DNA of 11,889 nt, taken from the NCBI GenBank assembly GCA_035693805.1, contig DASSGA010000171.1:1-11889 (forward strand), read 5' to 3'. The DNA is from Kaftiobacterium sp035693805. Its GTDB lineage: Bacteria > Sysuimicrobiota > Sysuimicrobiia > Sysuimicrobiales > Kaftiobacteriaceae. Positions 1 through 7,225 of the stretch are shown piece by piece (position 1 is the stretch's first letter; the number at the start of each line of letters is the position of its first letter). Position numbers and translations under genes: made by a program. Under the pieces are notes generated by a model. That model worked only from the letters and a program-made list of their open reading frames with translations, had not been told where the DNA came from and searched no databases.

Positions 1-111
1 CTTATACCAGACATACGCGCTGACCGCCACGCCGGCGAGGCCGAGCACGGCCAGGGCGGTATCCACGTCACCGGGTCCGGCGCGCCGGTCCGCCCCGCCG
101 GCGGAGAGCAT
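1..111 (-). CDS. N-terminus of a probable membrane protein, cut by left edge
   Basis: A reading frame enters from the 3' end of ygeW and runs off the left edge. From the ATG at 111 it gives 37 residues. The first 15 or so are Gly/Ala/Arg-rich, and the rest is a strongly hydrophobic stretch (ALAVLGLAGVAVSAYVWYK) that looks like a first transmembrane helix. Two starts are possible in the same frame. The ATG at 111 has GGGGAGG only 2 bases upstream, which is tight. The GTG at 66 lies just past the ygeW stop and would begin MDTALAVLG, directly at the helix. Either way it would be co-transcribed with ygeW. The helix ending in a SAY motif is faintly like the first helix of vitamin K epoxide reductase-type proteins, but 37 residues are not enough to name a family. 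The hydrophobic run in only this frame supports a real gene; function is unknown. Confidence 0.5.
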   Translation of the reverse strand, partial: MLSAGGADRRAGPGDVDTALAVLGLAGVAVSAYVWYK

Positions 112-1147
112 CGCCTCCCCGCTTCCGCCGGCCGTTCCCACGATAACCACCCATCGTCAACGCCATGAGCGCCTTCGCGGTGTGGAGCCGGTTCTCAGCT
201 TCCTGGAAGACGACGGACTGCGGTCCGTCGATCACCCCGTCGGTCACCTCGTTGCCCCGGTCGGCCGGCAGACAGTGCATGTAGATCGCGTCCTTCGCCG
301 CGAGCTGCATCCGCCGCGCGTCGCAGATCCACGACTTGTATCTCGCATTGAGCGCCAGCCCCTCGCGCTCGTTTCCGAAGAGATGCTCCGCCCCCCAGGA
401 TTTCGGATACACAACCTGGGCCCCGCGGAAACCCTCGTCCATGTCGTCGATCTCCGTGATGCGCCCCCCGCCCTCGGCGGCGAGCCGGCGCGCGCGCTCC
501 ATCACCCGGGGCATCAGCCGGTACTCCGGCGGGCGCGCGATAACGACGTCGGCGCCGAACCGCGGGAGCAGCAGGGCCAGGCCCTGCGGAACGCTCATCG
601 GCTTCGCGTAGGAGGGGGCGTACGCCCAGGAGACGCAGATCCGCATCCCCGTGAGGTCGCGCGTGCCGAAGACCTCCTCGATCGTCATGAGGTCGGCCAT
701 CTGCTGGGTCGGATGGTCCTCGTCGCACTGCAGGTTGATCACGGGGACCTCCGCATGTTTCGCCACCTCCCGCATGTAGGGGTTGCCTTCGCCCGGCACC
801 TTGTCGTGGCGGATGGCGATGCCGTGCCCGTACGACGAGAGGATGATCCCCATGTCGTGAGGGGTTTCCCCGTGGGCAATCTGGGAGGTGTTGGCGTCGA
901 TGAAGTGGGCGTGGCCGCCCAGCTGCGTCATCCCGGCCTCGAAGGCGTTGCGCGTGCGGGTGGACAGGTCGAAGAAGATCATGAAGAGCGTCCGGTCCGG
1001 GAGCAGCCGATGCGGCCGGCCCGCCGCAAGCGCCGCCTTGAGCTCGGCGGCCAAGCCGAGGGCGAGTCCGAGTTCGTCCTTCGACCAGTCCGCGGTCGAG
1101 ATGAAGTCCTTCCCTGCGAGCTGTGCCCGCGTCGCCGCCGTCCGCAT
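68..1147 (-). CDS. ygeW: YgeW-family knotted carbamoyltransferase
   Basis: Predicted cytosolic carbamoyltransferase of the aspartate/ornithine transcarbamylase superfamily, 359 residues. The carbamoyl-phosphate loop STRTR is at residues 62-66, HPTQ at 145-148 and HCLP at 291-294. YgeW-type signatures are present: SQIAHGET (88-95), NLQCDEDHPTQ (138-148), WAYAPSY (174-180), SVPQG (185-189) and VVYPKSWG (245-252). E. coli YgeW is about 396 residues, so this one is shorter, and its C-terminal third (RGNEVTDGVIDGP, AENRLH) resembles ordinary ornithine transcarbamylase. The last ~25 residues are an Arg/Gly-rich tail that overlaps the next gene. I chose the ATG at 1147 because it overlaps the ssnA stop as TGATG and has GGAGG at 1155-1159, 7 bases upstream; an in-frame GTG at 1171 would add 8 residues. 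In related clusters YgeW is thought to act on ureido/carbamoyl intermediates of purine breakdown, possibly running toward carbamoyl phosphate. The substrate here is inferred, and no carbamate kinase lies in the window. Confidence 0.92.
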   Translation of the reverse strand: MRTAATRAQLAGKDFISTADWSKDELGLALGLAAELKAALAAGRPHRLLPDRTLFMIFFDLSTRTRNAFEAGMTQLGGHAHFIDANTSQIAHGETPHDMGIILSSYGHGIAIRHDKVPGEGNPYMREVAKHAEVPVINLQCDEDHPTQQMADLMTIEEVFGTRDLTGMRICVSWAYAPSYAKPMSVPQGLALLLPRFGADVVIARPPEYRLMPRVMERARRLAAEGGGRITEIDDMDEGFRGAQVVYPKSWGAEHLFGNEREGLALNARYKSWICDARRMQLAAKDAIYMHCLPADRGNEVTDGVIDGPQSVVFQEAENRLHTAKALMALTMGGYRGNGRRKRGGDALRRRGGPARRTR

Positions 1148-2427
1148 CAATACGCCTCCATCCGGTTCCACAGGACCGGCGCGGCCTCACGGCAGCGCGC
1201 CGCCAGCTCCTCCTCGTCCACCAACTGGTGCCTCCGGTCCCGCACGATCCACCGGCCGGCCACCATCACGTCCCGCACGTGCGCCGCGGTGACTCCGAAC
1301 ACGAGGTGCCCGGGCAGGGTGGCGGCGGTCAGCGGCGTCGGGACCCGGTAATCGAGCACCACCAGGTCCGCCGGCGCGCCGGGCTGCAGCGTGCCGAGCA
1401 GCGGCTCGTCGAACATGCCGCCGACGATCGGGGCGCCGGAGGCCAGGCGCTCTACCGCGAACGCTGGGCCGGTCTGCCAGGATGCCTCGCGCGCCTTGAG
1501 ATAGCAGGTGCGGGCTTCGGTGAACATGTCACCGTCGATGCCGTCGGTGCCGAGGGCCACGCGGGATCCCAGCGCCGCGACGGGCGCGTAGCCGACCCCG
1601 TTGTTCATGTTCGAACGGGGATTGTGTGCGACCCAGACGCCGGAGTCGCGGACGACGCGCTGCTCCCACTCGTCGAGATGGACGCCGTGCGCGACCAGAT
1701 CGCCCCGGGCAAGCGCGCCGGCCTGGCTCAACCGGTGCGCGGTCCGCACCCCGTACCGCTCAAGGGAGTCTCGCTCGTCGCACCGGTCTTCGGCCAGATG
1801 GATGTGGACCGGCGCGCGCCGGGCCCGCGCCTCACCGACCAACCGCTCCATGGTGTCGGGGCCGATGGTGAACGAGGCGTGGGCGCCCATCATGCCGCGG
1901 ATCGCCTCGCGGCGGTTCTCGCGAAGGAAACGGACGTTCTCGGCGATCCCCTCGCGGCCGCGGGAGGCGCCGTGCCGGTCGGTGACCTCGTAGCACACCA
2001 CGCCCCGCAGTCCCGCTTCCACCAGGCCGTCAGCAACGTGGTCGAGCGATCCATCGATCGCCTCCGGAGAGGCATGGTGGTCCACGATGGAGGTCGTTCC
2101 GGCCCTGGCGGCCTCGACCGCGCCGAGCAGGGCGGACAGCCTGATCGTTGCCGGCTCGAGCGCGCGGTCCAGGCGCCACCAGACGCGTTCGAGGATCTCG
2201 GGGAAGGTCCGTGGAGGCTCCTCCGGACCGGGCATGCCGCGGGCCAGCGCGGAGTACAGGTGGTGATGGGCGCAGACATTGCCGGGCATCACCACGCAGC
2301 CCGAGACGTCGATCCGCTCCCCGTCCTGAGTCTTCGCGATCTTTCCAGAGGCGACGCCCAGGGGCGCGGCCTCGACGCGGCCGCGGGACGGATCGACCAG
2401 CAGGCCGCCTTCCAGAACACAGTTCAC
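1147..2427 (-). CDS. ssnA: SsnA-type metal-dependent amidohydrolase
   Basis: 426-residue cytosolic amidohydrolase of the guanine deaminase/chlorohydrolase group, close in length to E. coli SsnA (about 442). The TIM-barrel metal ligands are all visible: HxH at H54/H56 (in VCAHHHLYSALARG), H210 (HIHLAED, with E213 as likely general acid/base), H247 (VAHGVH) and D295 (LGTDG). The NPRSNMNNGVGYAP motif (269-282) is typical of the SsnA group, and the C-terminal ADLVVLDY segment forms the family's small beta domain. The GTG at 2427 is chosen because it overlaps the stop of the hydroxylase gene as GTGA and begins exactly where homology-like sequence starts; the 29 upstream in-frame residues are low-complexity Pro/Ala/Gly sequence. 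No clear Shine-Dalgarno is seen, so translation probably depends on coupling. SsnA accompanies XdhD and YgeW in E. coli and in selenium-dependent molybdenum hydroxylase loci. Deamination or ring hydrolysis of a purine or its product is inferred; the exact substrate is not proven. Confidence 0.9.
   Translation of the reverse strand: MNCVLEGGLLVDPSRGRVEAAPLGVASGKIAKTQDGERIDVSGCVVMPGNVCAHHHLYSALARGMPGPEEPPRTFPEILERVWWRLDRALEPATIRLSALLGAVEAARAGTTSIVDHHASPEAIDGSLDHVADGLVEAGLRGVVCYEVTDRHGASRGREGIAENVRFLRENRREAIRGMMGAHASFTIGPDTMERLVGEARARRAPVHIHLAEDRCDERDSLERYGVRTAHRLSQAGALARGDLVAHGVHLDEWEQRVVRDSGVWVAHNPRSNMNNGVGYAPVAALGSRVALGTDGIDGDMFTEARTCYLKAREASWQTGPAFAVERLASGAPIVGGMFDEPLLGTLQPGAPADLVVLDYRVPTPLTAATLPGHLVFGVTAAHVRDVMVAGRWIVRDRRHQLVDEEELAARCREAAPVLWNRMEAY
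1155..1159 (-). promoter_or_regulatory. Ribosome binding site deciding the ygeW start
   Basis: GGAGG on the minus strand lies 7 bases before the ATG at 1147, within the last codons of ssnA. It favours the TGATG-coupled ATG over the in-frame GTG at 1171. Confidence 0.7.
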
Positions 2428-5045
2428 GGCTGCGGCCGGCGGCGGGGGCTGAGCGCCTTGGGGTTCGCCGCCCGGGCGGCGGGTGTGTCCTTCATCGGCA
2501 GCGTGTTGCGCCACTTGCCATCGAACGCGCGCGCGGCGCCGGCGACCGCGGAGGCGGTGGGCACGAGCCCGATCTCACCCACCCCCTTGGCCCCGTACGG
2601 TCCTTCGGGCTGCGGCTCCTCGATGAAGATGCACTCGACGGGCGGCATGCCGGTGGCGGGGATGATGCCCTGGGACTTCAGCGTCGGGGTCTCGATCTGG
2701 CCGCCCCGGACGACGAATTCCTCGGTGAGCGAGTGGCCGAGTCCCATGTGCACCGCGCCCTCGATCTGCCCCTCGAGCAGGTTGCGGTTCATCACCTTGC
2801 CGACGTCGTGGGCCGCGACGATCTTTTCGATCGCACCGCGCTCGTCGAGGATGACCACCTGGGCGGCCCAGCCGTAACAGATGTGCGAGCGCTGCAGGTT
2901 TGGATCGCCCATCGGCTGGGTCAGCGTGAACGTCACCTCGCCGGTGAATTCCTGTCCCGTCAGGTCCCGGAGCGACCGGCCGTCGAGCCGGGACTTGAGC
3001 TGCTCGCAGGCACGCTTCACGGCGAGCCCGCCGAGGAATGTGCCCCGCGATGCGGTCGTCTGGCCGGTGCCGAACTCCCGGTCGGTGTCCACCTGGACCC
3101 GGACATGGTGCAGGTCGATCCCGTGCCGGGCGAGCTCCTCGCAGACCACCTGCTGCAGCACGGTGTGCACCCCCTGTCCCATCTCCGTCCAGGAGTGGCG
3201 CAGCAGGATCGTGCCGTCATCCTGCACCTGTACCGAGGCGAAGCCGTGCTCGGGCAGCCCGTTGCCGACGCCGACGTTCTTCACGGCGCAGGCGATGCCG
3301 GCGTATCTCGCACGCTTGTAGACGTCCTTCACCGCGAGCAGGCACTTCTTCAAGCCCACCCCGGGGCCGAGCACCTGGCCCGTGGCGAAGGTGCCGCCGG
3401 TGTCGAGGGCGTTGATCCAGCGGATGTCCCACCCGTCGAGGCCGGCTTTCTCGGCGAGGCGGTCGAGCGCCCCCTCCATCGCGAAGTTGGCCTGGTTGCT
3501 GCCAAAGCCGCGCATCGCGCCGGCCGGGGGGTTGTTCGTATAGACGCAGTACGACTCGACGTCCACGTTCGCCACATCGTAGGCGCTGCAGGAGTGACCG
3601 CAGGCGCGCTGGAGCACTTTGTCGCCGACGCTGGCGTAGGCCCCGGTATCTCCGATGATGCGCGCCTTCACCGCGGTGAGCCGGCCTCGCGCGTCGCACC
3701 CGACGGTGTACGTCATCCGCAGCGGATGGCGCTTCACGTGCATCCGGATGGACTCCTCGCGGGAGAGGGTGAGCTTGACCGGCCGCCCCGCCGCCCGCGC
3801 CAGGACCGCGGCGTGGCCGTTGACGCCGAGGTCTTCCTTCGCGCCGAACGCGCCGCCGTTGCTGACGAGGGTGACGCGCACCCGCGCCTCGGGCTCCCCC
3901 AGGAGGCGGGCGATCTGCCGGCGATCGTCCCAGATCCCCTGCCCGCCCGAGAAGACACGCATCCCCTCGGGCGACTCCATGGCGAGCGCGGATTCCGGCT
4001 CGAGGAAGGCATGCTCGACGAACTGCGTTTGGAACGTCTCGGTGACGACGTGGGCGGAGCGGGCAAGGGCCTCCTCCACGCGGCCGCGTTTGATCTCCCA
4101 CTTCTTCAGGAGATTGCCTTTCTCGTGTACTCTCGGCGCGCCGGGGCGAAGCGCGGCTTCAGGATCGGTCACGGGCTCGAGGATCTCGTACTCGACGTCG
4201 ATCGCCGCGGCGGCGGCCCGAGCCTCGCGGCGCGTCCGGGCCACCACCCCGGCCAGCACGTCGCCCACGTACCGGGTCGTTTCCCCCTGGGCGATGAAGG
4301 CGGGCCAGTCGTTGTAGATACAGCCCACATGTCGCGCGCCGGGGACGTCCCCGGCGAGCACCACGCGCACGACGCCCGGCATGACAAGGGCCTTCGAGAT
4401 GTCGATCCGCTTCACGATGGCACGAGGATGATCCGAGAACCGCAGCGCGCCGGACAACATGTCCGGCGCGGACATGTCATTGATGAAGGGCTTGCCGCCG
4501 AGCGCCAGCTCGGCGGCTTCATAGCGCGGCGCCCGCGAGCCGAGGCGGCCGCCCCACTCCAGCGCCGGCGCCGCCTCACCGGCGAGGATCGCTCCGGCGA
4601 GCTCGATCGCATCGACGATCTTGATGTAACCCGTGCAGCGGCACAGATGCGCGGAGAGCATCTTGGCGATCTGCTCGCGGCTCGGATGCGGGTCCTTCGC
4701 CAGGAAGGAGCTCGCCTTGACGACGATCCCCGGCGAGCAGAACCCGCACTGCGAGGCCCCTGTGGCTGCGAACGCCGTCGCCAGCGCCTCCCGGTGGCGC
4801 GCCTCGAGCCCCTCGAGCGTGACGATGGACTTGCCGGCGAACGTCGACGCCGGTTCCGAGCAGGCGACGCGGGCGCGGCCGTCCACGAGCACGGTGCAGC
4901 AGCCGCAGTAGCCCTCCGGCTGGCAGCCGTCTTTCGGCGAGGTGAACCCGAGCTGCTCGCGCAGCACGTCGAGCAGCGTCTCGTCGGGATGGGCCTCGAC
5001 GGTAACAGCCTTGCCGTTGACGGTGAAGGCGATGCGCTCGATCAT
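2424..5045 (-). CDS. Fused [2Fe-2S]/molybdopterin hydroxylase (XdhD/xanthine dehydrogenase type)
   Basis: 873-residue molybdenum hydroxylase with the iron-sulfur and Mo subunits fused, as in E. coli XdhD (about 956 residues). Residues 1-75 are a plant-type ferredoxin domain with C41, C47, C49/C50 and C62. Residues 85-155 are the second [2Fe-2S] domain (CGFC 100-103, CRC 135-137). The Mo domain follows from about 170: YVGDVLAGV (259-267), FVEHAFLEPE (342-351), Q369, GAFGAKED (398-405), AMRGFGSNQ (510-518), EMGQGVHT (621-628) and GAKGVGE with presumed catalytic E824. By eye, Q369, E404, R480 and F514 match bovine xanthine oxidase Q767, E802, R880 and F914, which favours a purine substrate over an aldehyde. 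No FAD domain or adjacent FAD subunit is visible. The ATG at 5045 overlaps the LLM stop as ATGA. The family can carry a labile selenium ligand on Mo; sequence cannot show whether this one does. Xanthine or hypoxanthine dehydrogenase is likely but not certain. Confidence 0.93.
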   Translation of the reverse strand: MIERIAFTVNGKAVTVEAHPDETLLDVLREQLGFTSPKDGCQPEGYCGCCTVLVDGRARVACSEPASTFAGKSIVTLEGLEARHREALATAFAATGASQCGFCSPGIVVKASSFLAKDPHPSREQIAKMLSAHLCRCTGYIKIVDAIELAGAILAGEAAPALEWGGRLGSRAPRYEAAELALGGKPFINDMSAPDMLSGALRFSDHPRAIVKRIDISKALVMPGVVRVVLAGDVPGARHVGCIYNDWPAFIAQGETTRYVGDVLAGVVARTRREARAAAAAIDVEYEILEPVTDPEAALRPGAPRVHEKGNLLKKWEIKRGRVEEALARSAHVVTETFQTQFVEHAFLEPESALAMESPEGMRVFSGGQGIWDDRRQIARLLGEPEARVRVTLVSNGGAFGAKEDLGVNGHAAVLARAAGRPVKLTLSREESIRMHVKRHPLRMTYTVGCDARGRLTAVKARIIGDTGAYASVGDKVLQRACGHSCSAYDVANVDVESYCVYTNNPPAGAMRGFGSNQANFAMEGALDRLAEKAGLDGWDIRWINALDTGGTFATGQVLGPGVGLKKCLLAVKDVYKRARYAGIACAVKNVGVGNGLPEHGFASVQVQDDGTILLRHSWTEMGQGVHTVLQQVVCEELARHGIDLHHVRVQVDTDREFGTGQTTASRGTFLGGLAVKRACEQLKSRLDGRSLRDLTGQEFTGEVTFTLTQPMGDPNLQRSHICYGWAAQVVILDERGAIEKIVAAHDVGKVMNRNLLEGQIEGAVHMGLGHSLTEEFVVRGGQIETPTLKSQGIIPATGMPPVECIFIEEPQPEGPYGAKGVGEIGLVPTASAVAGAARAFDGKWRNTLPMKDTPAARAANPKALSPRRRPQP

Positions 5046-6040
5046 GCCGCGGCCCCAAACGTATCGATCATCAATTCGACGTCGTCGCCGAGCGGATACA
5101 GCACGGGACAGGTCGCGCCGTGGGCGACGTACTCGGCGACCTTCACCCGGCACTCCTCGGGCGTCCCCGACGCGCTGACCATCTGCACGACGTCGTCCGG
5201 GACGTACTGGGACGCACGCACGACCTCCTCATGGGTCGCGGGCCAGTCCACGATCTCGTTGATCTTGTCGATCAGGGCCTGTGAGACCCCCGAGGCCTTC
5301 ATGATGTGCGGCTGCTGGCCCAGGTACTGCGTGAGCAGGAGACGCGCCGCATCGATCGCGCGGGAGCGGTCGCGATCCACGGAGCAGACCACCAGCTGGG
5401 GCCGGTCGATCTCTTCCGGGCGCCGCCCGGCCCGGCGGGCCCCCGCCGCGATCCGCTCCAGCGCATCATCATTGTACTTTGGGGAGACCATGTAGTTCAG
5501 CAGGACGCCGTCGGCGATCTCCCCCGCCAGCTCCAACATCTTCGGGCCCGTCGCGCCGACGTAGATCGGAATGCGGCGCGGGCCCGTGTCGCCGTGCACG
5601 ACGTCGATCCGGACGCCGTCGAGGTGCACAAACTCGCCCTGGTAAGTCACCTCGTCGAGGGTGAACAGGCGCCGGCAGGCTTCGACCGTCTCACGCATGC
5701 ACTGCAGCGGGCTCGTCCGGTTGACGCCGACCTTCCGGGCCAGCGGGTCCCACCAGGCGCCCAGGCCCAGCATGATGCGTCCCGGGGCGAGGTCATCGAG
5801 GGTGACGAAGGTTGCGGCGAGCAGTCCCACGTTCCGGGTCCACGTGTTCACGACCCCCGAGCCGACGCGCAGGCGCTCGGTGTGCGAGGCGTACGCCGCC
5901 ATCGGAACGGTCGCCTCCCGCACGAGACGCGACTCGGCCTGCCAGACGGCCTCGAAGCCGCGCGACTCCGCGTACCGCGCGTAGCGGATGCCGTCGCGGA
6001 TGGGATGCTTGTCCTGAAGATAGAGGGCAGCGCGGGGCAT
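5042..6040 (-). CDS. LLM-class (luciferase-like) flavin-dependent oxidoreductase
   Basis: 332-residue predicted cytosolic TIM-barrel flavoprotein of the bacterial luciferase-like superfamily, the group that includes F420-dependent methylene-tetrahydromethanopterin reductases and FMN monooxygenases such as RutA. Family features include an N-terminal strand followed by ARYAESRGFEAVWQAE (21-36), RLRVGSGVVNTWTRN (56-70), LAPGRIMLGLGAWWDPL (84-100) and the mid-protein IYVGATGPKMLELAGEIADG segment. The length is typical for the family. The ATG at 6040 is chosen because the protein-like sequence starts there; the 34 residues available upstream lack family features. There is no convincing Shine-Dalgarno. 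It is first in the operon, and its stop overlaps the hydroxylase start (ATGA). Within a purine-type locus it might open or oxidise a heterocycle, as RutA does with uracil, or pass electrons to or from the hydroxylase. Both are inference, and FMN versus F420 cannot be settled here. Confidence 0.88.
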   Translation of the reverse strand: MPRAALYLQDKHPIRDGIRYARYAESRGFEAVWQAESRLVREATVPMAAYASHTERLRVGSGVVNTWTRNVGLLAATFVTLDDLAPGRIMLGLGAWWDPLARKVGVNRTSPLQCMRETVEACRRLFTLDEVTYQGEFVHLDGVRIDVVHGDTGPRRIPIYVGATGPKMLELAGEIADGVLLNYMVSPKYNDDALERIAAGARRAGRRPEEIDRPQLVVCSVDRDRSRAIDAARLLLTQYLGQQPHIMKASGVSQALIDKINEIVDWPATHEEVVRASQYVPDDVVQMVSASGTPEECRVKVAEYVAHGATCPVLYPLGDDVELMIDTFGAAA

Positions 6041-6166
6041 CTGAGGGTAGTCTTTTCCGGAGCGCCTCAATCCCCTTTCCGGCGCGATCCGGGCCTGTGG
6101 AAGGGGCACGGCGGCAGAAAGCTGAATCAGGCTATCCAACACCCACGGGGATCAGGGGGAGATGCC
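6041..6166. promoter_or_regulatory. Divergent intergenic control region
   Basis: These 126 bases separate the start of the minus-strand catabolic operon from the plus-strand ABC operon, so promoters for both must lie here or nearby. I see no convincing sigma-70 -35/-10 pair on either strand. The region holds an imperfect inverted repeat: CCCCTTTCC at 6072-6080 and GGAAGGGG at 6099-6106. A second weak dyad pairs CCGGAGCGCC near 6057-6066 with GGCGCGATCCGG near 6081-6092. Either could be an operator for shared control of uptake and breakdown. No regulator gene is present in the window. Confidence 0.4.
6155..6161 (+). promoter_or_regulatory. Ribosome binding site of the substrate-binding protein gene
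   Basis: GGGGGAG ends 5 bases before the ATG at 6167. It fixes the start at the signal-peptide methionine and argues against the long upstream in-frame extension, which is antisense to the LLM gene. Confidence 0.75.
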
Positions 6167-7204
6167 ATGAAGAGAGCCATCAGCGTCGGGCTCGCCGCGT
6201 TGCTGATTGCGCTTGCGGTCGGCCCGGGCCTCGCCTCACCGGCCCGGCCGTCGGTCAACTGGAAGTTCACGCTCGACTTCGCCGTCCAGGGCCCGCAGGC
6301 GCCGTTCCTGCTCGCCCTCGAGCGCGGGTACTTCGCCGCGGAGGGGATCAACCTGACCATCGACCGGGGCTTCGGCTCCGCGGACGCCGTGACGAAGATC
6401 GCGAGCGGCGCCTACGATCTGGGCTACGCCGACATCAACTCGATGGTCGAGTTCAACGTCCGCAATCCCGACAAGGCTCTCATCGGGTTCGTGATGTTCC
6501 TCGACGTGCCGCCGTTCTCCATCATCACCCTGCGGCGGGAGGGGATCACCCGCCCCGCCGACCTCCAGGGGAAGAAGCTCGGTGCGCCTGTCGGCGACGC
6601 TCCGCGCCGGCTGTTCCCGGTGTTCGCGAAGGCCGTGGGCATCCACCCCGACTCCGTGGAGTGGGTGTCGATGGACGTCCCGCTCCGCGAGCCCTCGCTC
6701 ATCCGGGGCAGCGTAAACGCGATCACCGGCTTCTACTTCACCGCCTTCCTCAACCTGAAAGCGGCGGGGGTGAACCCCAACGACGTCGTGGCTTTCATCT
6801 ACAGCGACTACGGCCTGCCGCTGTACGGGAACGCGATCATGGCCCCGTCCGCCCTGCTGGCGCGCAACCCGGAGGCCGCGAAGGGCTTCGCGCGCGCGTT
6901 CATCCGGGGATTGAAGGACAGCATCGCGGATCCGGACGCGGCGATCACGGCGATCAAGCGGCGCGACCCGCTGCTGAACGAAGCGGTGGAGAAAGAGCGC
7001 CTCCTCCTCGCGCTGCGCAGCAACGTGCTGACCGCGGACGTGGCCCGGAACGGGTTCGGGGGCGTGCGTGCGGAGCGCCTCTCACGCGCGATCGACGCCG
7101 TGGCGGACGCGTTCAACCTGCCGAGCAAACCGAAGTGGTGGGAGGTCTTCACGGACAAGTACCTCCCGGCCAAGAAGGACCGGATGCTGCCGGCCCTGCG
7201 GTAA
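6167..7204 (+). CDS. ABC transporter substrate-binding protein, THI5/NMT1 (SsuA/ThiY-like) type
   Basis: 345-residue exported binding protein. Residues 1 to about 24 are a Sec signal peptide: MKR, a hydrophobic core (ISVGLAALLIALAVG), then a likely cleavage near GLAS-PA. There is no lipobox Cys, so it is either a free periplasmic protein or held by other means. The mature part has the type-2 periplasmic fold pattern of the nitrate/sulfonate/taurine/thiamine-precursor family: FLLALERGYFAAEGI near the start, the ASGAYDLGYADINS segment, then DLQGKKLGAP, and a C-terminal helical region ending WWEVFTDKYLP. Family members bind small nitrogen or sulfur compounds, including pyrimidine precursors (ThiY, THI5), so a purine, pyrimidine or ureide ligand would suit this locus; that is inference from context. 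It is first gene of the importer operon; the ATPase GTG follows 21 bases after the stop. Confidence 0.9.
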   Translation: MKRAISVGLAALLIALAVGPGLASPARPSVNWKFTLDFAVQGPQAPFLLALERGYFAAEGINLTIDRGFGSADAVTKIASGAYDLGYADINSMVEFNVRNPDKALIGFVMFLDVPPFSIITLRREGITRPADLQGKKLGAPVGDAPRRLFPVFAKAVGIHPDSVEWVSMDVPLREPSLIRGSVNAITGFYFTAFLNLKAAGVNPNDVVAFIYSDYGLPLYGNAIMAPSALLARNPEAAKGFARAFIRGLKDSIADPDAAITAIKRRDPLLNEAVEKERLLLALRSNVLTADVARNGFGGVRAERLSRAIDAVADAFNLPSKPKWWEVFTDKYLPAKKDRMLPALR

Positions 7205-7225
7205 GCAGCGCGCCTGCGGCCGGCT

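Noticed and set aside
2428..2514. N-terminal extension of ssnA to 2514
   Set aside because: Low-complexity Pro/Ala sequence inside the hydroxylase gene; the GTGA-overlapping start at 2427 matches the start of amidohydrolase-like sequence.
1123..2877. Plus-strand open frame of 584 codons opposite ssnA and the hydroxylase
   Set aside because: Antisense shadow; the minus strand has intact metal-binding motifs and coupled starts.
5046..5153. N-terminal extension of the hydroxylase to 5153
   Set aside because: The 36 extra residues are Arg-rich and overlap the LLM gene; the ATGA-coupled ATG at 5045 begins the ferredoxin domain.
2148..5495. Very long plus-strand open frame (about 1,115 codons) antisense to the hydroxylase and LLM genes
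   Set aside because: It lies opposite two genes with full motifs, its translation is Arg/Gly/Ala/His-rich with no domain I recognise, and long antisense frames are expected in such GC-rich DNA.
5306..6166. In-frame N-terminal extension of the binding-protein gene
   Set aside because: It is antisense to the LLM gene, and a strong ribosome binding site plus a signal peptide mark the start at 6167.
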